Origin: Endomychus coccineus | Taxonomy: Eukaryota > Arthropoda > Insecta > Coleoptera > Endomychidae | Assembly (NCBI GenBank): GCA_958510875.1 | Contig: OY294068.1 | Span: 181,133,411-181,197,410 of the forward strand | DNA length: 64,000 nt | Direction of reading: 5' to 3' | Shown here: positions 45,980 to 58,512 of the stretch, in pieces | Position numbering within the stretch: position 1 is the first letter of the stretch | Layout: each line of letters begins with the position of its first letter | Notes under the pieces: generated by a model | What the model saw: the letters and a program-made list of their open reading frames with translations, nothing else | Told to the model about the DNA's origin: nothing | Databases searched by the model: none | Made by a program: the position numbers and the translations under genes

Positions 45980-47227
45980 ATGTAAGATACTATTTATTAT
46001 TGCAAATACATTATAGACATTACATATATGCATATTTTTAGTTTATGCTGGAAGAGCAGTTGCATATATCAATTTGTAAATTATATTGAAATTCTCGAAA
46101 TATAATGTAGATAATTAAGTCCCAATTAAGATTTTTCAGAAATTTCAATTTTTAATTTTTAGAGTCTTAGATTTTTTCTTTCACAATATTGCATTTGATT
46201 TAACCAATAATTGTGTAAATTCATGAGTTGCTTGATCTATGAATAGATCCTGATTTTGAGTAGTAATGAAATTGAAAAACTGTTTTAATTAATTTGTTCA
46301 ATTTTTCTTTCACGAATTTGAATTCTTGTTTACCTAGAAAAATGAAAGTTTGTAGTAAATAAAACATCTTTTTGACTATGATTTTTCTCTTTTAATAGAT
46401 TATCGATTTAGAGAAATCTGATTTTGCTTTTCAATTGATACCAGGTAAATACGTAATTTTGCAAAGTTACTCTTTCAGTACCAGTTTATGCCAGTAGCTG
46501 TTTAAGGAAGTTAATCACATTGCTTATGTGAATTTCACAATTATTTCAATATTAATGATGTTTTGAAAGGGTGTCAGTTGTAAATTGAGTAACTCTCTAA
46601 ACTTTGGTTTGGGGGATAATTTTTTATTTTTTATGCAGTTTTGAGAGTACTTTATCAAGTCTTCTTTCTTCAGTAATATGCACTATCCAGTAGTTACTGT
46701 GGGAAAATATTGTAATACCTTAGAAAGTTTAACTTGAGATTCTGATGGTTGGTTCTTGATGCTTCATGCCCTTGAATTCAAATGGACCAAATAAAAAAAA
46801 AGTGTTAATCCTTATATCCAGCACAGCTTGTCAGACTTTTTAGGAAACTTCCCATACATAAAACTCATGAATTAAATGAAGGCATGAATAAGGGAATTAT
46901 TATGGAACAGCTTTTCAATGATTGAGTGAGGTTATGAAATCATGAAAATAGTTATTTGAATATATAAACGACAATAACTGAAGTTGTCAAGGTTATTTAA
47001 TCGAATATTTTCATAACACATGTTTTGACGGGATTTGTCACAACATTTCCGGTTTTGTCGGAAACATCGACAATTTGTCAAATCTGAACGAAACATTTGT
47101 TTATTGTATTGTTAATCTATGGATAATTCAATAATAGTTTCAGTTATAACAAATGCATATTATATAATTTGGATTGTTGGGAATGTTCAAAAATTATTCA
47201 CCTGCTTATTAACCTAGCGTTCAAGAA
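45980..47227 (+). other. Intergenic, no gene recognised
   Basis: A+T-rich sequence downstream of APC11. No coding frame, transposase or inverted repeat recognised. Confidence 0.45.
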
Positions 47228-47355
47228 CAAGGTAAATATTTATTAGACAACCTTGGTTTTTTTAGTTGTAAGTTGTAACCTCGTTTGATGTCAAGGTAAA
47301 TATTTATTAGACAACCTTGGTTTTTTTAGTTGTAAGTTGTAACCTCGTTTGATGT
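47228..47355 (+). repeat. Exact 64-base tandem duplication
   Basis: The unit starting CAAGGTAAATATTTATTAGA and ending CCTCGTTTGATGT (47228-47291) is repeated at 47292-47355 without a visible difference. Each unit contains a small AAGGT...ACCTT inverted repeat. This is a very recent duplication or an assembly duplication. Confidence 0.9.
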
Positions 47356-47425
47356 CTATTTCGTTATGATCGTCGATATTTCTCACTCATATAACAATAT
47401 CGCTCTGTGATATATACTGATCTGA

Positions 47426-49667
47426 ATAAGAATCGCAGCACCTAATATTAATTAAAAAATGATTAAATTTCAACGAAAAATTTCAGAGTTACTCCCGTAT
47501 TCTTTAGGATTTTCACATGTGTATTGTTTTAATTAACAAAACTAATAATTAATGATTCTTACCAATCCCGCTATTGAATTTCTATTGTAAATATATTCTG
47601 AAATGCCTTTAATTGAACAAATTCAAAATTATCGTTCATTAAGTGATTTTGAACGTGGCCGGATTGATGGTATGAGGGAGGTTGGATTTTCTCTCAGACT
47701 GTTTTAAGTTGGGTATGGTGGTGTGAAGGTGTTCAAGGGCGTTGCAGCGGATCAGAACGTCCTAGGATTACATCGTGAATAATGGTGGCGGTGAGAAACA
47801 GATTTTCCACAACACGAGCCAGGGGAAACTTCAGAACCAAGAGTGTTTATGGCGTCCGTATATCGCTGAATAAGTTCCTATGGACATCGATTTTACCGAC
47901 CGTTTCTATGCCTACCCCTTACTCCAATTTATTGTGCTAGCAGGATGGAGTAGTGTAATGAACGAATCTACTGGTTAGGGGAATGGCACCATGTGGTTTG
48001 TATAAAGACGAGTTCCGATTATGTTCATGTGGGGAATTAAGAAAATTTCAACCAGCTGTTGAACGCCATACAGCCTTTAGATGTGGAGTGATGGTTTGGG
48101 GTGCAGTATTTGGTAGGAGGTCCCCATTTGTTTTCTTTCGGGGCAATTTGAATGCGTGCAGGAAGATAGCTGTCGCAGGGCCATATCTTCGGAGGTTAAT
48201 TGAATCAATATTTCAATGAGATAACGAACATCCTCACACGGAAGATGCTCATGTACATGTGATTTCATGCATCCCTCATCGATCGAACATGTGTGGGATA
48301 TGATCGGTACCAGATAGGGTGATTCACCTCAACCCCCAGACAATCTGAACGATATTTGTCTGCACATACAAGATGCATGGAATGATATACCCTAAGGCTA
48401 CATTGATCGTTTCATTCAATGTTCCTAACCGAGTAACTGAGCGTTTAATCAATCAAGGTGGTGCAACTCATTACAAAATTTTTAAACTATTTAACTTAAT
48501 CAGTTCTTTGTTATATCGGTTAACTAATACTGGGTTTCAATAAATTTGAAATCTCTTCGTGGATATTCCAACTAACCAATTATTAATTATTATGAAATTT
48601 ATAGTCAACAATCAAACATTACATCGATTCAATGAAGTTTAAAGGGCTGCGGGTAACATTATTACGAACAAATGGAGTTGTATGAAACCACAGAAATAGA
48701 CACGTTGATTTTCGTGAGACAAAATTCGTGGTTGAATTGAAATAGATGTTCAATTTTATTAAATGGTCTCAGACTAACTATAACTCTAATTTGTAAGAAG
48801 TAGATTATTAATATACATTATTATGTGATAGGTATATTTGATTTGCGCATTTTAAACTTTTTTAATGGGATTGGGAAGGTATTCGATAGTTTTCGATGTC
48901 TAACTATCTATGTATAATCGGCCTTAAAAACGATAACGTCTGCCAAACCACTGAACAAGTGGCCTTTCAGAGAAGACCAGACTGCTGTGGTCGACGAAAA
49001 TGCAATAGAAAATAGAATCACATAATTGCATACAGGTATTTTCATTTCGACGATCAATATATCGACCTAACCACAGTATATACTGTGACCAAACCAAGAA
49101 GTTTACCATTCGGTCATGCTATTACTCACGTTAGTGTCGTCACAAATTGTTAGTCTTTGGCAACCATAGAAACCAGTATTTGGTAGTAGGTCACCATTTG
49201 TTTTACTTCGGGGCAATTTGAATGCGTCCAGTAAAATAGCTGAAGTTTCAGAACCTGTTGCAGAGGCCATATCTTCGGAGGTTCATTGACTCCATATGTC
49301 AATAAGATAACGAACATCCTCATACGGAAGATGCTCATGTACATGTGAATTCGTACATGGCCGTTCCTCCGATCCCTCATCGATCGAACATGTGTAGGAT
49401 ATGATCAGTACCAGAAAGGGTGATTCACCTCAATCCCCAGACAATCTCAACGATATTCGTTGTACATACAAGATGCATGGATTGATATACCCCAAGAGTA
49501 CATTGATCATATCATTCAATGTCGCTAACCGAGTTAATAAGTGCCTAATCAATCAAGATGGTGCAGCTCACTACTGAATTAACTGTTTAACTTGATCATT
49601 TTTTAAAAAATTTCTGTTAAATTGGTTAACTAATACTGGGTGTTGCGGTTTTTATGTAAATAAGTAT
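47426..49667 (+). mobile_element. Tc1-like transposon, interrupted by repeat D
   Basis: The left end 'aagaatcgcagcacctaat' and the right end 'atactgggtgttgcggttttt' are partial inverted complements. The transposase starts at 47604 (MPLIEQIQNYRSLSDFERGR, the Tc1 paired-like DNA-binding start) and is followed by broken frames. RCGVMVWGAVFGRRSPFVFF, then RGNLNACRK, lie at about 48075-48160. The element's 3' part is present twice, at about 48100-48545 and again at 49173-49667, with repeat D (48549-49172) between. The protein is dead. Confidence 0.78.
48549..49172 (+). repeat. Repeat D, copy 2, inside the Tc1-like element
   Basis: Matches 43346-43800 and 44093-44142. It is the more complete copy, since it keeps about 75 bases that are lost at the P-like insertion site of copy 1 (TTGCATACAGG to AAGAAGTTT). 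It ends at GTTAGTCTTTGG, where the second Tc1 3' segment begins. Coding content not recognised. Confidence 0.8.
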
Positions 49668-50689
49668 ATTGGGTGCCAGTTGTCAGGCTTATAATCGTTT
49701 TTTTTATTTGAGATTCTTATTTCATTTACAGTCTATTGTAGCTATGATGTTCTAGTTTCAATATATTCATGAGTAAACAAAAAAAAAACATGGTGATCTC
49801 TACCGTATTAAGCAGGACAATGGTATTTTTCAACTAACAGCTAACAGCATGAACTTTTTTTGCATATCATGTCTTCACGAGAGGAAAAACTATAATGTTG
49901 TAAGCCATATTTTTTATTAGGATTTAACTTAACCTGTATGTGCGATAATTAGTTACATGTCTTGGTTACATTCAGGAGGTGATGTTTAAACATAGCACTT
50001 GTAACTGTTTCAGTTATTTTCGTGTTCAGGATTGTATAATGAGGAGAACGTTATTTAAGATCGTTTGAATGTTAGGTCAGTCACGATTGCTCTTACAATC
50101 AAATGTTACTTGCCTTTCGTAAATGTTGAGCCTTTGTATGCTTTTTAAATTTCACTTACGCCACATCAAGATCGCCGAGTAAAACCGTTACTTAGTTATG
50201 AGCAAACAGTTGCAATAATAATGTTTTTTTATAATTATGTACACATTGTAAAGTGATATATTGTCCTCAATCTTAAGAATGATGTGAATGGTAGCATGAT
50301 TTCTTATGATTGGGGATACCCAAATATGCTAAGCGCATATTTTGCAAATTTAAATGCATTTTTCAAAATATTTGCATATTTCCTCAATAAATAGCATATT
50401 GTGCATAATTGAAAGAATTTATTATGCATCTTTCATTATATCCGTTTTTTGTTTAACGTCCAACGGCAACAGCAATTGAACTAACTAAATTTATTAAATA
50501 AAATTAATGAGATAGCATATCCTCTAGAGTTGTAAGCAGTGCCGTGACATTATTATTTCTATTAATTCGATTGGATTGATTCAGTTGCACTTTGTCATTT
50601 TATCATTTAATGCGAAAAGGCGAGATAATTAAATCTAGCCTTTCATATGCATTGCAAGAACGTATTTGGGCCCAGTGGTAATATAATAA
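49668..50689. other. Intergenic, no gene recognised
   Basis: A+T-rich. Around 50330-50410 there is a run of related 'gcatatttt/gcatattg' words, perhaps a decayed repeat. No coding sequence seen. Confidence 0.4.
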
Positions 50690-51965
50690 GTGGTTTTTAT
50701 ATATAAAAATTCTTGGGAAATAGGTCACAATAACACTCTGTTTTAAAATTTTTGTCTCTACGTACGTTTCGGTCTCACGACCATCATCAGAAGACTCATT
50801 ACTTCAATAACCTGATTACTTAGAAATAATTGTATTAACACAAAGCGTCCTTATCGCACAAATTTCGTTTATATGCCAACGTCGCCGAAACGAACAGAAA
50901 CATAAAATCGGAATTATAACACAGCAATGTTACTACAATGCGTAATATTAAAAATCCACTATTTAGTAGAATTATCAACAAATACGACCACATTTCATAA
51001 ATGTCTACAAGAGACTAGCAGACGAGACCATCTCATGATTTATTAGGTAATTAAAGAAGGTCTCTGGCCTCTGAGAAATACTTTAGACAATTCTACCTAA
51101 AATAAACTTTTAACATTATAAGGACTCAAGTAGGAATTTGCAAGAATATTAATTAATTAAATTAGTATAAATATGACTTAGTGTTTGAACGTCAGTCCTA
51201 TGATTCAAAGAATTGGAGTCACGTTTTATGTGAATCATCTCCAGGATAGATCTTTTATAATAATTGGTTTCCTTAGTTAAAATATTAACATTTTTGTAAT
51301 CAAATTGATGGTTATAATCAAAGCAGTGCTTAGTAAGGGCGGTGGAATTTTCTAAGTTATCATTTCTTGTGCTATACTTATGGCCATACATTCTTTTTTG
51401 TAAATATTGCTTAGAGATTCCAGTATAAGTCCCATCGCAATCTAAGCAATTCAATTTATATACTGTGGGGGTTTGTTTATCTTTAAGTATTACAGGTTTT
51501 AGATTTGAGAAATATTTCCCAACACAGTAGGTTTATGCGCAACATTTATATCGTACTTTTTCAAACATTTCTTAATTTTTTCTGAGGTCTCCAGAATGTA
51601 TGGTAAAGTTATATAATTGTCTGTATTACTTTTTATGTTATTTTTATATGAAGAACCATTATATATTTTGTTTATTCTCTCTTTAATGATAGGATTGAAG
51701 AAAGTTTTTGGGTAGTCATTCATTTCCAGTGTATTACGAACAATTTCTAAATTTTTGGGACGGTCACCTGCGTGGGACAATTTTACTGCGCGGTCTGTAA
51801 GGCTGTTTATGACACTTTTTTTATGACAAGCTGGTGCAACGGAATTGAAGTGAAGATAACGTTGAGACCAAACTTCTTTAATAAACCAAGAAGTTTTTAT
51901 TTTTCCATCTGCATCATGGCTAATGTTCATATGTAGGAAATTTATGTTTTTGTTTACTTCTATTT
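50690..51965 (-). mobile_element. Penelope-like retroelement, 5'-truncated, with GIY-YIG domain
   Basis: On the minus strand, EVNKNINFLHMNISHDADGK continues into IKTSWFIKEVWSQRYLHFNS and VINSLTDRAVKLSHAGDRPK. This is the post-catalytic RT region characteristic of Penelope-like elements. A frame change near 51490 leads into the linker and a GIY-YIG endonuclease-like block (MNCLDCDGTYTGISKQYLQK, HCFDYNHQFD; 51454-51149). Upstream RT catalytic motifs are absent, so the copy is 5'-truncated at about 51965. The 3' end carries 'cgtttcggtctcacgaccat' near 50763, a 3'-tail motif of the type seen in these elements. Confidence 0.82.
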
Positions 51966-53079
51966 CACAAGTGAATAATTAAGTGAATAACTAATGAATC
52001 TACCCGAGAGAGATGTCAGCTGAGAAACAAAACAAAATATTTGAACAAATTACTTGTTAGATATTATCATCAAAGGTAATTAGATCGACCAATAACACTA
52101 CTGCTAATAGTTCAGACAGCTGTTTCGCTCGAGAGTAGATGTCGCACTAAGAAAACCTAATGGAATGTAAAACATTGCCTAAATGGATATTTCGTACTTC
52201 CCTGGAGCCACTGGGAATGTTAATAATCTAGTGCCAAGATGGCGACACCAACCAATGTATTAATCGAGAAATGAAAGAAAAACTGGAGCAAATTAGTTGT
52301 TAGATGTTATCATTAAAGATAAATAGGTTTTCCTACAAATTTCTGTTTATTTCTTAGGAATAATATTCGCGTAAAGTTCACTCACTATTTCATACATTCC
52401 ACAAAATTTAGAAAAATTTGCAATATCCACTTTGAAATTGAAAATAATGGCGCGGCACTGGTGCCAGGTGCGAAATATGTTCTTTGAACACATGGTAGTG
52501 GATCCTCGATGTGATCAGCTACCATTCATTTAAAGTTCTCTTCATTCAAAATGTATCTGTCGTATTCCATGTTCTTGCGAAGATATTTTCATTAACTATT
52601 TGTGTCAAAGATCTGTAAGACGATACCTGTACGTTTAGACATACCTCTTGTTAAACAGCAAATAGTCAGAACATAATCCACATTTACCTTAACGAGAAAT
52701 TACTGATCCAAATAGATAATTAGTTAATCTGAATACTTCAATCGTGAACTGGTTACAGTATTTCCGACACTTGGAAACTCTTCATTCAGAATTCGTATTC
52801 ATAAATGTCACGTCAAAACTCGTTTCCGGAAGGAAGCAAGTAAACTCTGAAAACCGAAATTAGACTGCCTGAGATGCTGTCTTGAAACAATCGATCTCTA
52901 GTTTCACCTTGAACGGTTGGCGAAACGACGGTGTGACGTCACAACCACATCTTTCACCGTCATAGTTTCAAATCCGTATTTTGAACTTTTATCAAATTGG
53001 TTTTTATTTATAAGCTACTCTAAGTAGATATTTATTTTTACGTAAAAATTGATGAGTTTTCCTTTATAAGCTATAGGGG
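51966..53079. other. Intergenic with a dispersed repeat segment
   Basis: Contains the repeat shared with BLTP3 intron 15 (52136-52290, listed separately). The remainder shows no gene. Confidence 0.4.
52136..52290 (+). repeat. Dispersed repeat segment shared with 33490-33650
   Basis: 'agtagatgtcgcactaagaa', then 'agatggcgacac' and 'accaatgtat' in the same order and spacing as the other copy. It lies about 170 bases beyond the truncated start of the Penelope-like element; whether it belongs to that element is unclear. Confidence 0.55.
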
Positions 53080-53790
53080 AGGGTAGGTAATTATGGACGA
53101 GGTATTAATAGACATGAGTCACAATCGTTTCAAACTTCGCGCTAAAATATTGTGTTTGGGTGTGCACTATTCTGCATAGTGTGTATTAAAGCGCGAATCA
53201 AGTAAACATTCGGTAAGTTGATTTTTTAAATTGTATTAGATTTTGTTGATAATAGTCTGAACTGAACACTCGAACTATCAAAAACCAAGATGTTATTAAA
53301 AGAACATAGAAATCGTTGATAGTTACAATAAAGTAAGGTCATGCAGTACATTAAGTTTTTGATTATCTAATGCCAGTTTTACAAAGCAGCCTGTCCATTA
53401 TTCCTCCAAAAGTTGATAGTTTTGGTAAATAACGTAAGATTTTTTGTAGAATATGCCACGAACTTGCAAGTCTCAAGATAAACGTGTAAATTATGACAGA
53501 TATAGGAACAAACAAAAAAAGGCAACTGGAATCCTCATCTCTAATTCATCAGAATCTAAAGTGGGCGTGCAACTGGAAAGTAAATTTGAACCAAAGATAT
53601 TAATTCTAGTGCTGAAGGATTTGTACTCGCAAAATTTGTGTATCATCAGAATTCAAAAAAGAGAGTACCAAAATATGTTTTGCAAAAATGATGGAAATTG
53701 CTGTTGATGAACATTATAAAGTCAGTTGCATCAGGAAATATGAAGAGAAAGGAAACACTTTCATATTCACAAATTCGTTTACGCGTCATC
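53080..53790 (+). mobile_element. Possible pogo/CENP-B-type element remnant
   Basis: A frame at 53453 starts MPRTCKSQDKRVNYDRYRNK, which resembles the N-terminus of pogo/Tigger-like transposases ('MPR.YKRK..R..Y'). The left flank AGGGGAGGGTAGGTAATTAT and a CTGTCCATTATTCCTCC stretch near 53390 look like weak inverted partners. No helix-turn-helix or catalytic block is legible. Confidence 0.35.
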
Positions 53791-54190
53791 GGGAACTTCA
53801 ATCTGTTCTATTCTTAGTGTAAAAATGATGTTCTGAATGGGATATCCCCTTAAAATTGAATAAATCCACAATCTTACATCTTTGTCATAAAAAACCCAAA
53901 ATTTTTTACACTTTAAGGGAAGGGCAACTCATTACTCCTGTTGAAACCCAAATCAATCTCGGTGTCACTATTATGATTTCCAAAGGCCATCTGAAGATTT
54001 GTTTTTCCAACTGTATAAGACATATTATATTCGGCCCCTTATAGAACACGCCGCTGTGGTATGATCTTATCTCATCAAAGATATTCTACTACTTGAAAGA
54101 GTTCAACGAAAAGCCTCCCACTGAGTCTACGGTTTCTTTCATCTTCCATACGAAGCCCCAACACAGAAACTGGCTTCACCCTCCCTAGGT
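53791..54190 (+). pseudogene. Non-LTR RT C-terminal fragment (CR1/Jockey-like)
   Basis: The frame reads WDIPLKLNKSTILHLCHKKP, then VETQINLGVTI, then after frame changes LKEFNEKPPTESTVS. This matches the 'W.M.LN..KC.ILHLG..NP…..DLGV' and 'LE..QR.AT' blocks that follow the RT catalytic core. Short and heavily degraded. Confidence 0.6.
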
Positions 54191-56599
54191 GATTATTAGT
54201 TGACTTAAAGCATCTGTTAACATTAAATTCTGGAATTGGACAATACTTATGGAGGGAAAAGTGAGCTTATTCCAACCCTTATTCCTTGGTGCGATAATGG
54301 TCAATATTAGTGCTTTCAAATTTACTAAAATTCTTGACAGTGAGTGGTGGGGGTGGGAAGACATCACAATCGGAGTCAATTTATTTCTACGGTGTGAGAT
54401 CCATCTCAAAACCAAGAGCATTCACATTATGTCCACCTTACATAAAAAATTCTGTAATTTAGCATAGTTGCACGTCACATTCTAATTGTTCCCACGGAAT
54501 GTTGAAACTATTGTTAAATTTCTGAATGCTGACACAGAGATCGGGCCTTGAACATTCATATTTGTTGGAGAAGTAAAATTGAAATATTTTACGGTTCACG
54601 ATAAAATAGTTCTTGTTGTTTGCGAATATGAATTCTATTGAGCGTTAAATGAACTACATTTAGAACGGTTTATTACGTTATCATAATTATAGCAACTACA
54701 ACTTTAACCTAGTATTACCGGAAGGTGCATACGGTCGATGAATATATTAACATGAACAGAGGCTTTTATTCCCACAGTTTTAAGTAGGTACTGATAATAG
54801 TAACTTTCGTTTGCGGTAAAGGTTTTTTCGTATTTATTGAATAGCTTTAGCGTTTATGGATGAAGTATGTCACTTCACTTGCGATATGAAAAAGTTAGAT
54901 ATTTCTGTTGAAAGGATCAAGATTTCTCTATCAATAACCGTTAATCTATGCATCGAGATTATTTTCATAATATAAAATGTCGTGGGTAAGTAACTCGCCT
55001 AGATTTATTCAAAAGATTTTTGTTCCTATTATTACGATGCTAATAGATACGTTATTGACATGTAGATTAATTTTAATTAGAATTAATCCTATCAAATTTT
55101 TATTTTGCTATTCTTCAATAGTGAGGCGCTCTCTTTCACAATAAATTGAGTAAATTGGTTGTCAAGCTATTCTACGTTTAGTCTTCAGTCGAAGTTAGCT
55201 TAGAGCTGGAAGAATATCCAAAGTGGATTATAGATGTTATACTGTGAAACCATTATTCTTTTAATTCTTTGGCCGCATCTCTAGAAGCCGCTTATATTGG
55301 ATTATGTATTACAGTTAGCAGTATAATGACACTTCTTTCTATAAGCGGTTTATGACTTAATAGGTGTGCTTTTTATTCCCGTTGATAACCTAACTAACTG
55401 CGTAGGATCAATTAAATCAAAAGCAAGTCTGTTTTAGTATGGAAACTATAAATAAGAAACAATCACAATTATCCATATTGTAATAACGAGCCCTTCTCTG
55501 GTTTACTTCGTTTACTAAAGGTTATCAATTTACTTATTTTATCAAATTCATTCTTATATATCATTCATCATCATCAATATGACTTGATTCTAAATAAACT
55601 TAGCGAAAATTCTACTATAAACACCACAACGCAAGCTTAACTAGAAAACTTGGAAAAATATGATTTAAGTGATTCGTGAAGTAGTCAAGGCAAGATTTAA
55701 CTCAAGAAGTAAGAATATAACTAACTTTAGTGTGGTGAGTTTGGTTTTTTATAATCTTGGATAACCACTCCTATTTTAGTAATATGTTTGGGGGTAGTAA
55801 CTTTTACCCAATAAGAGAGAGACTTGCCCCAGTCCAGTGAGCTGGATACAAAAGAACTATTCTATTTTTGTTGACAGTGACCTCAATTTTATGACCTTAT
55901 TTAGACTTCCTTGAATTTAGGTATGAATGAAAATTATATCAAGTTGATATTATAATTACATGTTTAATAAGAAACGACCGCGTTCAGCACGTCTTATGTT
56001 ATGGTTACGTGAATATATTGTAGCTTCAAAGGAAAAGACAGGGTAAAACTCCATAGCAAGTGATCAACCTGCCGTTACAAATTAGATTATAAACATATGT
56101 CTTAACTACCAATATACTGTAAAGCACTTGTTTTCTTTAGAACTTCGTAATTTATGATTTCCTATTGAAACTGTGAGCAACCTCTTCGACTTTGTCGATA
56201 TTTCACAAATTGTAATGACCCTTCCTTGACAAGGATTCAGATACTACACATTTCGTTTCCGTCCAACAGATTTAAGAATAAACTGTATTAATTTAAGATG
56301 GGATGGTCGTACTAAGAAATGAACTCATATACTTAACTTGTCCGTAATAAAAGACAACAAAGAATATCCTATGTCTATTTACGTTCATGAGTGTTCTTAA
56401 ACGAGCTTGAATTTTAGTAATTGGTGATTAATAAGGCAGCGTTGCTGCAATATCCATCAAAAATTCTTTTAAAGTATTGAGAACCTTTTACCTACCAAGT
56501 AGCCATGATCAGAGTAAACTGAGTTGTTTGGTATTGGTATTGGTTGAGATTGGTAGCGGGCCTAACATAAAGTTCAGTGCACTTAGCCAAAGACCCTTG
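54191..56599. other. Intergenic, no gene recognised
   Basis: About 2.4 kb of A+T-rich sequence. Open frames at 54185-54467 (both strands) lack motifs. No inverted repeats or RNA genes noticed. Confidence 0.4.
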
Positions 56600-57290
56600 T
56601 ACATTATCTCCTGCTACGTTTTTCAGGGGGTATTTGGATACCACGCTGCTCTCCAGAACCCTAAGATCTGTTTTACGCTTAGATCATTTATGTCGTTGAC
56701 CGCGATGATCCCCGGGCCTAGTAAGGTAAACCTGACTCGGATGAGGGCAGGACATTCAAAGAGAAACTGGGTTGACGACTCCACTTTGTTTCCCTCGCAT
56801 CTCATACAGAAGGGAGTGTCGCTTTTCCCTGTTGTATGTTTAAATTTCATCAGATTTCCGTGACCTGTATAGATCTAGGGAATACCAGCAAGGGGCTCTT
56901 GAGGCCCCCGCTCTGACCAGTTTGTCGGCTCTCTCATTCCATTTCCAACCTGAGTGACCCGGAATCCAGGTCAGGTTGAGCCTGTTTCCACCGGCTAACC
57001 TGTTAACGATCTCCTGGATCCAGATGGTCTCATTTATTTTACCATAGCCGAGGAGCTTCTCCGCACATCGGCTGGGAAGTGTTGAGATCCCCCATTCGCC
57101 CGGAGTACCCATCAATATATATAGGACCGCAAAAGCCTGCTCCGACTCTGCGTTTGTTCTAGACCCATCCGTATACCAAATTTGGTATTTGGCTTTGACG
57201 CCCGGCCATTTCCCCATTCCTTCCTCGACGGGATAACGACCCTGAAATGCTGCTCCGCGAACCACAGCGCTTTGATTTGTAATTTAATTG
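56600..57290 (-). pseudogene. Non-LTR retrotransposon fragment: RNase H and C-terminal cysteine motif
   Basis: The minus frame 57265-56840 has YQIWYTDGSRTNAESEQAFA (the first catalytic Asp of RNase H), then LNLTWIPGHSGWKWNERADK and LVRAGA (the His/Asp end block). A frame change leads into FCMRCEGNKVESSTQFLFEC and PAL, the C-terminal cysteine motif, and ILGFWRAAW near the element end. The order RT–RNase H–Cys region is that of I/R1-group insect elements. RT is absent and there is at least one frameshift. The FWRA terminus also occurs in the fragment at 57733, so the two are related families. Confidence 0.8.
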
Positions 57291-57732
57291 ATTTTAAAAT
57301 GATGATTTAGATAATTTGTTTATGGTTTTGAACTGAGTAGTTTCGTCCCCATAGAAAGCTTCTACTTAAATATAACTATTGCAAGCTTCAAAGTTCAGTA
57401 TTACTTTTCTCATATACATGTAGTGTAAGGGAATTATTGCAATCATGGCAAAAAAAATTTCTCCGGATTTTCGCGGGTATATCCGTTTTGAAGATTTCTG
57501 AATCGATCTATTTTTGACATGATGTCTGTGTGTGGGCGTGGGAAACCCATTATGGAGACGATTGCGCCGTTCCTATTGATCGAATTCCCATGCATACATT
57601 TAAGCAAGATTTCAAAACAAATTTTCGATAAATGTATAGGTAGGCATATTCGAAAATCATTTAATTGAACGTATTTGCATTTTTCGGTAAACGACTTTAC
57701 AGATCGCCTAGATAATGTACCATACGTAATTA

Positions 57733-58364
57733 TTTGCACAGACAGTCGGTCGGCTCTGGGAGCTCTCAAATCACCCAGAGTCACATCAAGGCTTGTCGAA
57801 GAATGAACGAAAGTGTCTAAAACGTCTAGTGCCCCTATCGGGCCGCAGCCAATGGTCGCTTTATCAAACTGCGTAGGTGGTCTCGCCCTTTTGGGCCAAC
57901 TGAATAAAGAGTGGTCTAAACTGTGGCGAGAATCACCACGCATGAGGCAGGCCAAGCTCTTCATCAAAGAGCCTGTGCCTAGGCTCTCAAAAAACTCCTT
58001 TCTCTGAACAGAAGGGACATCAGAGAGATGACTGGAATCCTAACCGGTCACTGTCGTCTTAGCAAACATCTCCACACTATGGGCATCACAGATGACCTAA
58101 TATGTAGGAAATGCAGAGAGGTGGAAGAAACTGCCTCTCACATCCTGTTGGAATGCCCAGCATTAGCATCCCTCAGGCACCGACACTTCGGGGAATTAAA
58201 ACTGCTCCCAGAATAATTTATGGAAGCCAGCACTGGCAATATTCTGGGTTTCTGGCGGGCCACAAACCTGCTAGAATTGAATAGGCTTCTGACTACGGGG
58301 CACTAAGTGGCCTAAGTGCATCAGGGGACTAAGCCCCCCCCCCCCTCAAATGATGATGATGATA
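57733..58364 (+). mobile_element. 5'-truncated non-LTR insertion with 11-base TSD
   Basis: The target duplication ATACGTAATTA occurs at 57722-57732 and 58365-58375. The insert begins inside RNase H (CTDSRSALGALKSPRVTSRL) and continues through RMRQAKLFIKEP and ICRKCREVEETASHILLECP (C-x2-C-x(n)-H-x(4)-C motif) to ILGFWRATN. It ends with a poly-C run and TGATGATGATGATA, a simple-repeat tail typical of I/R1-type elements. Frameshifted, inactive. The insertion site lies next to a mariner-like coding remnant at 58376. Confidence 0.85.
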
Positions 58365-58375
58365 ATACGTAATTA

Positions 58376-58512
58376 CATTTTAGTGTTCGAGTTCGAAATC
58401 ATTTAGATTTAGCATATCCTCAGAAGTGGATAGGTCGTAACGGTCCAGTTGCATGGCCTCCTCGTTCACCCTACTTAAACCCCTTAGATTTTTCCATTGA
58501 GTTTATTTGACA
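58376..58512 (+). pseudogene. Mariner-like transposase fragment
   Basis: One frame reads HFSVRVRNHLDLAYPQKWIG, then RNGPVAWPPRSPYLNPLDFS. This is the third-catalytic-block region of the same broad transposase group as the element at 13155. It begins exactly at the 3' target duplication of the preceding non-LTR insertion, so that insertion hit this older remnant. Sequence at 57590-57680 on the other side may hold its neighbouring part, but I cannot align it securely. Confidence 0.7.

Noticed and set aside
56477..56863. 128-codon plus-strand frame
   Set aside because: Antisense to the RNase H/Cys-motif retroelement fragment, which reads clearly on the minus strand.
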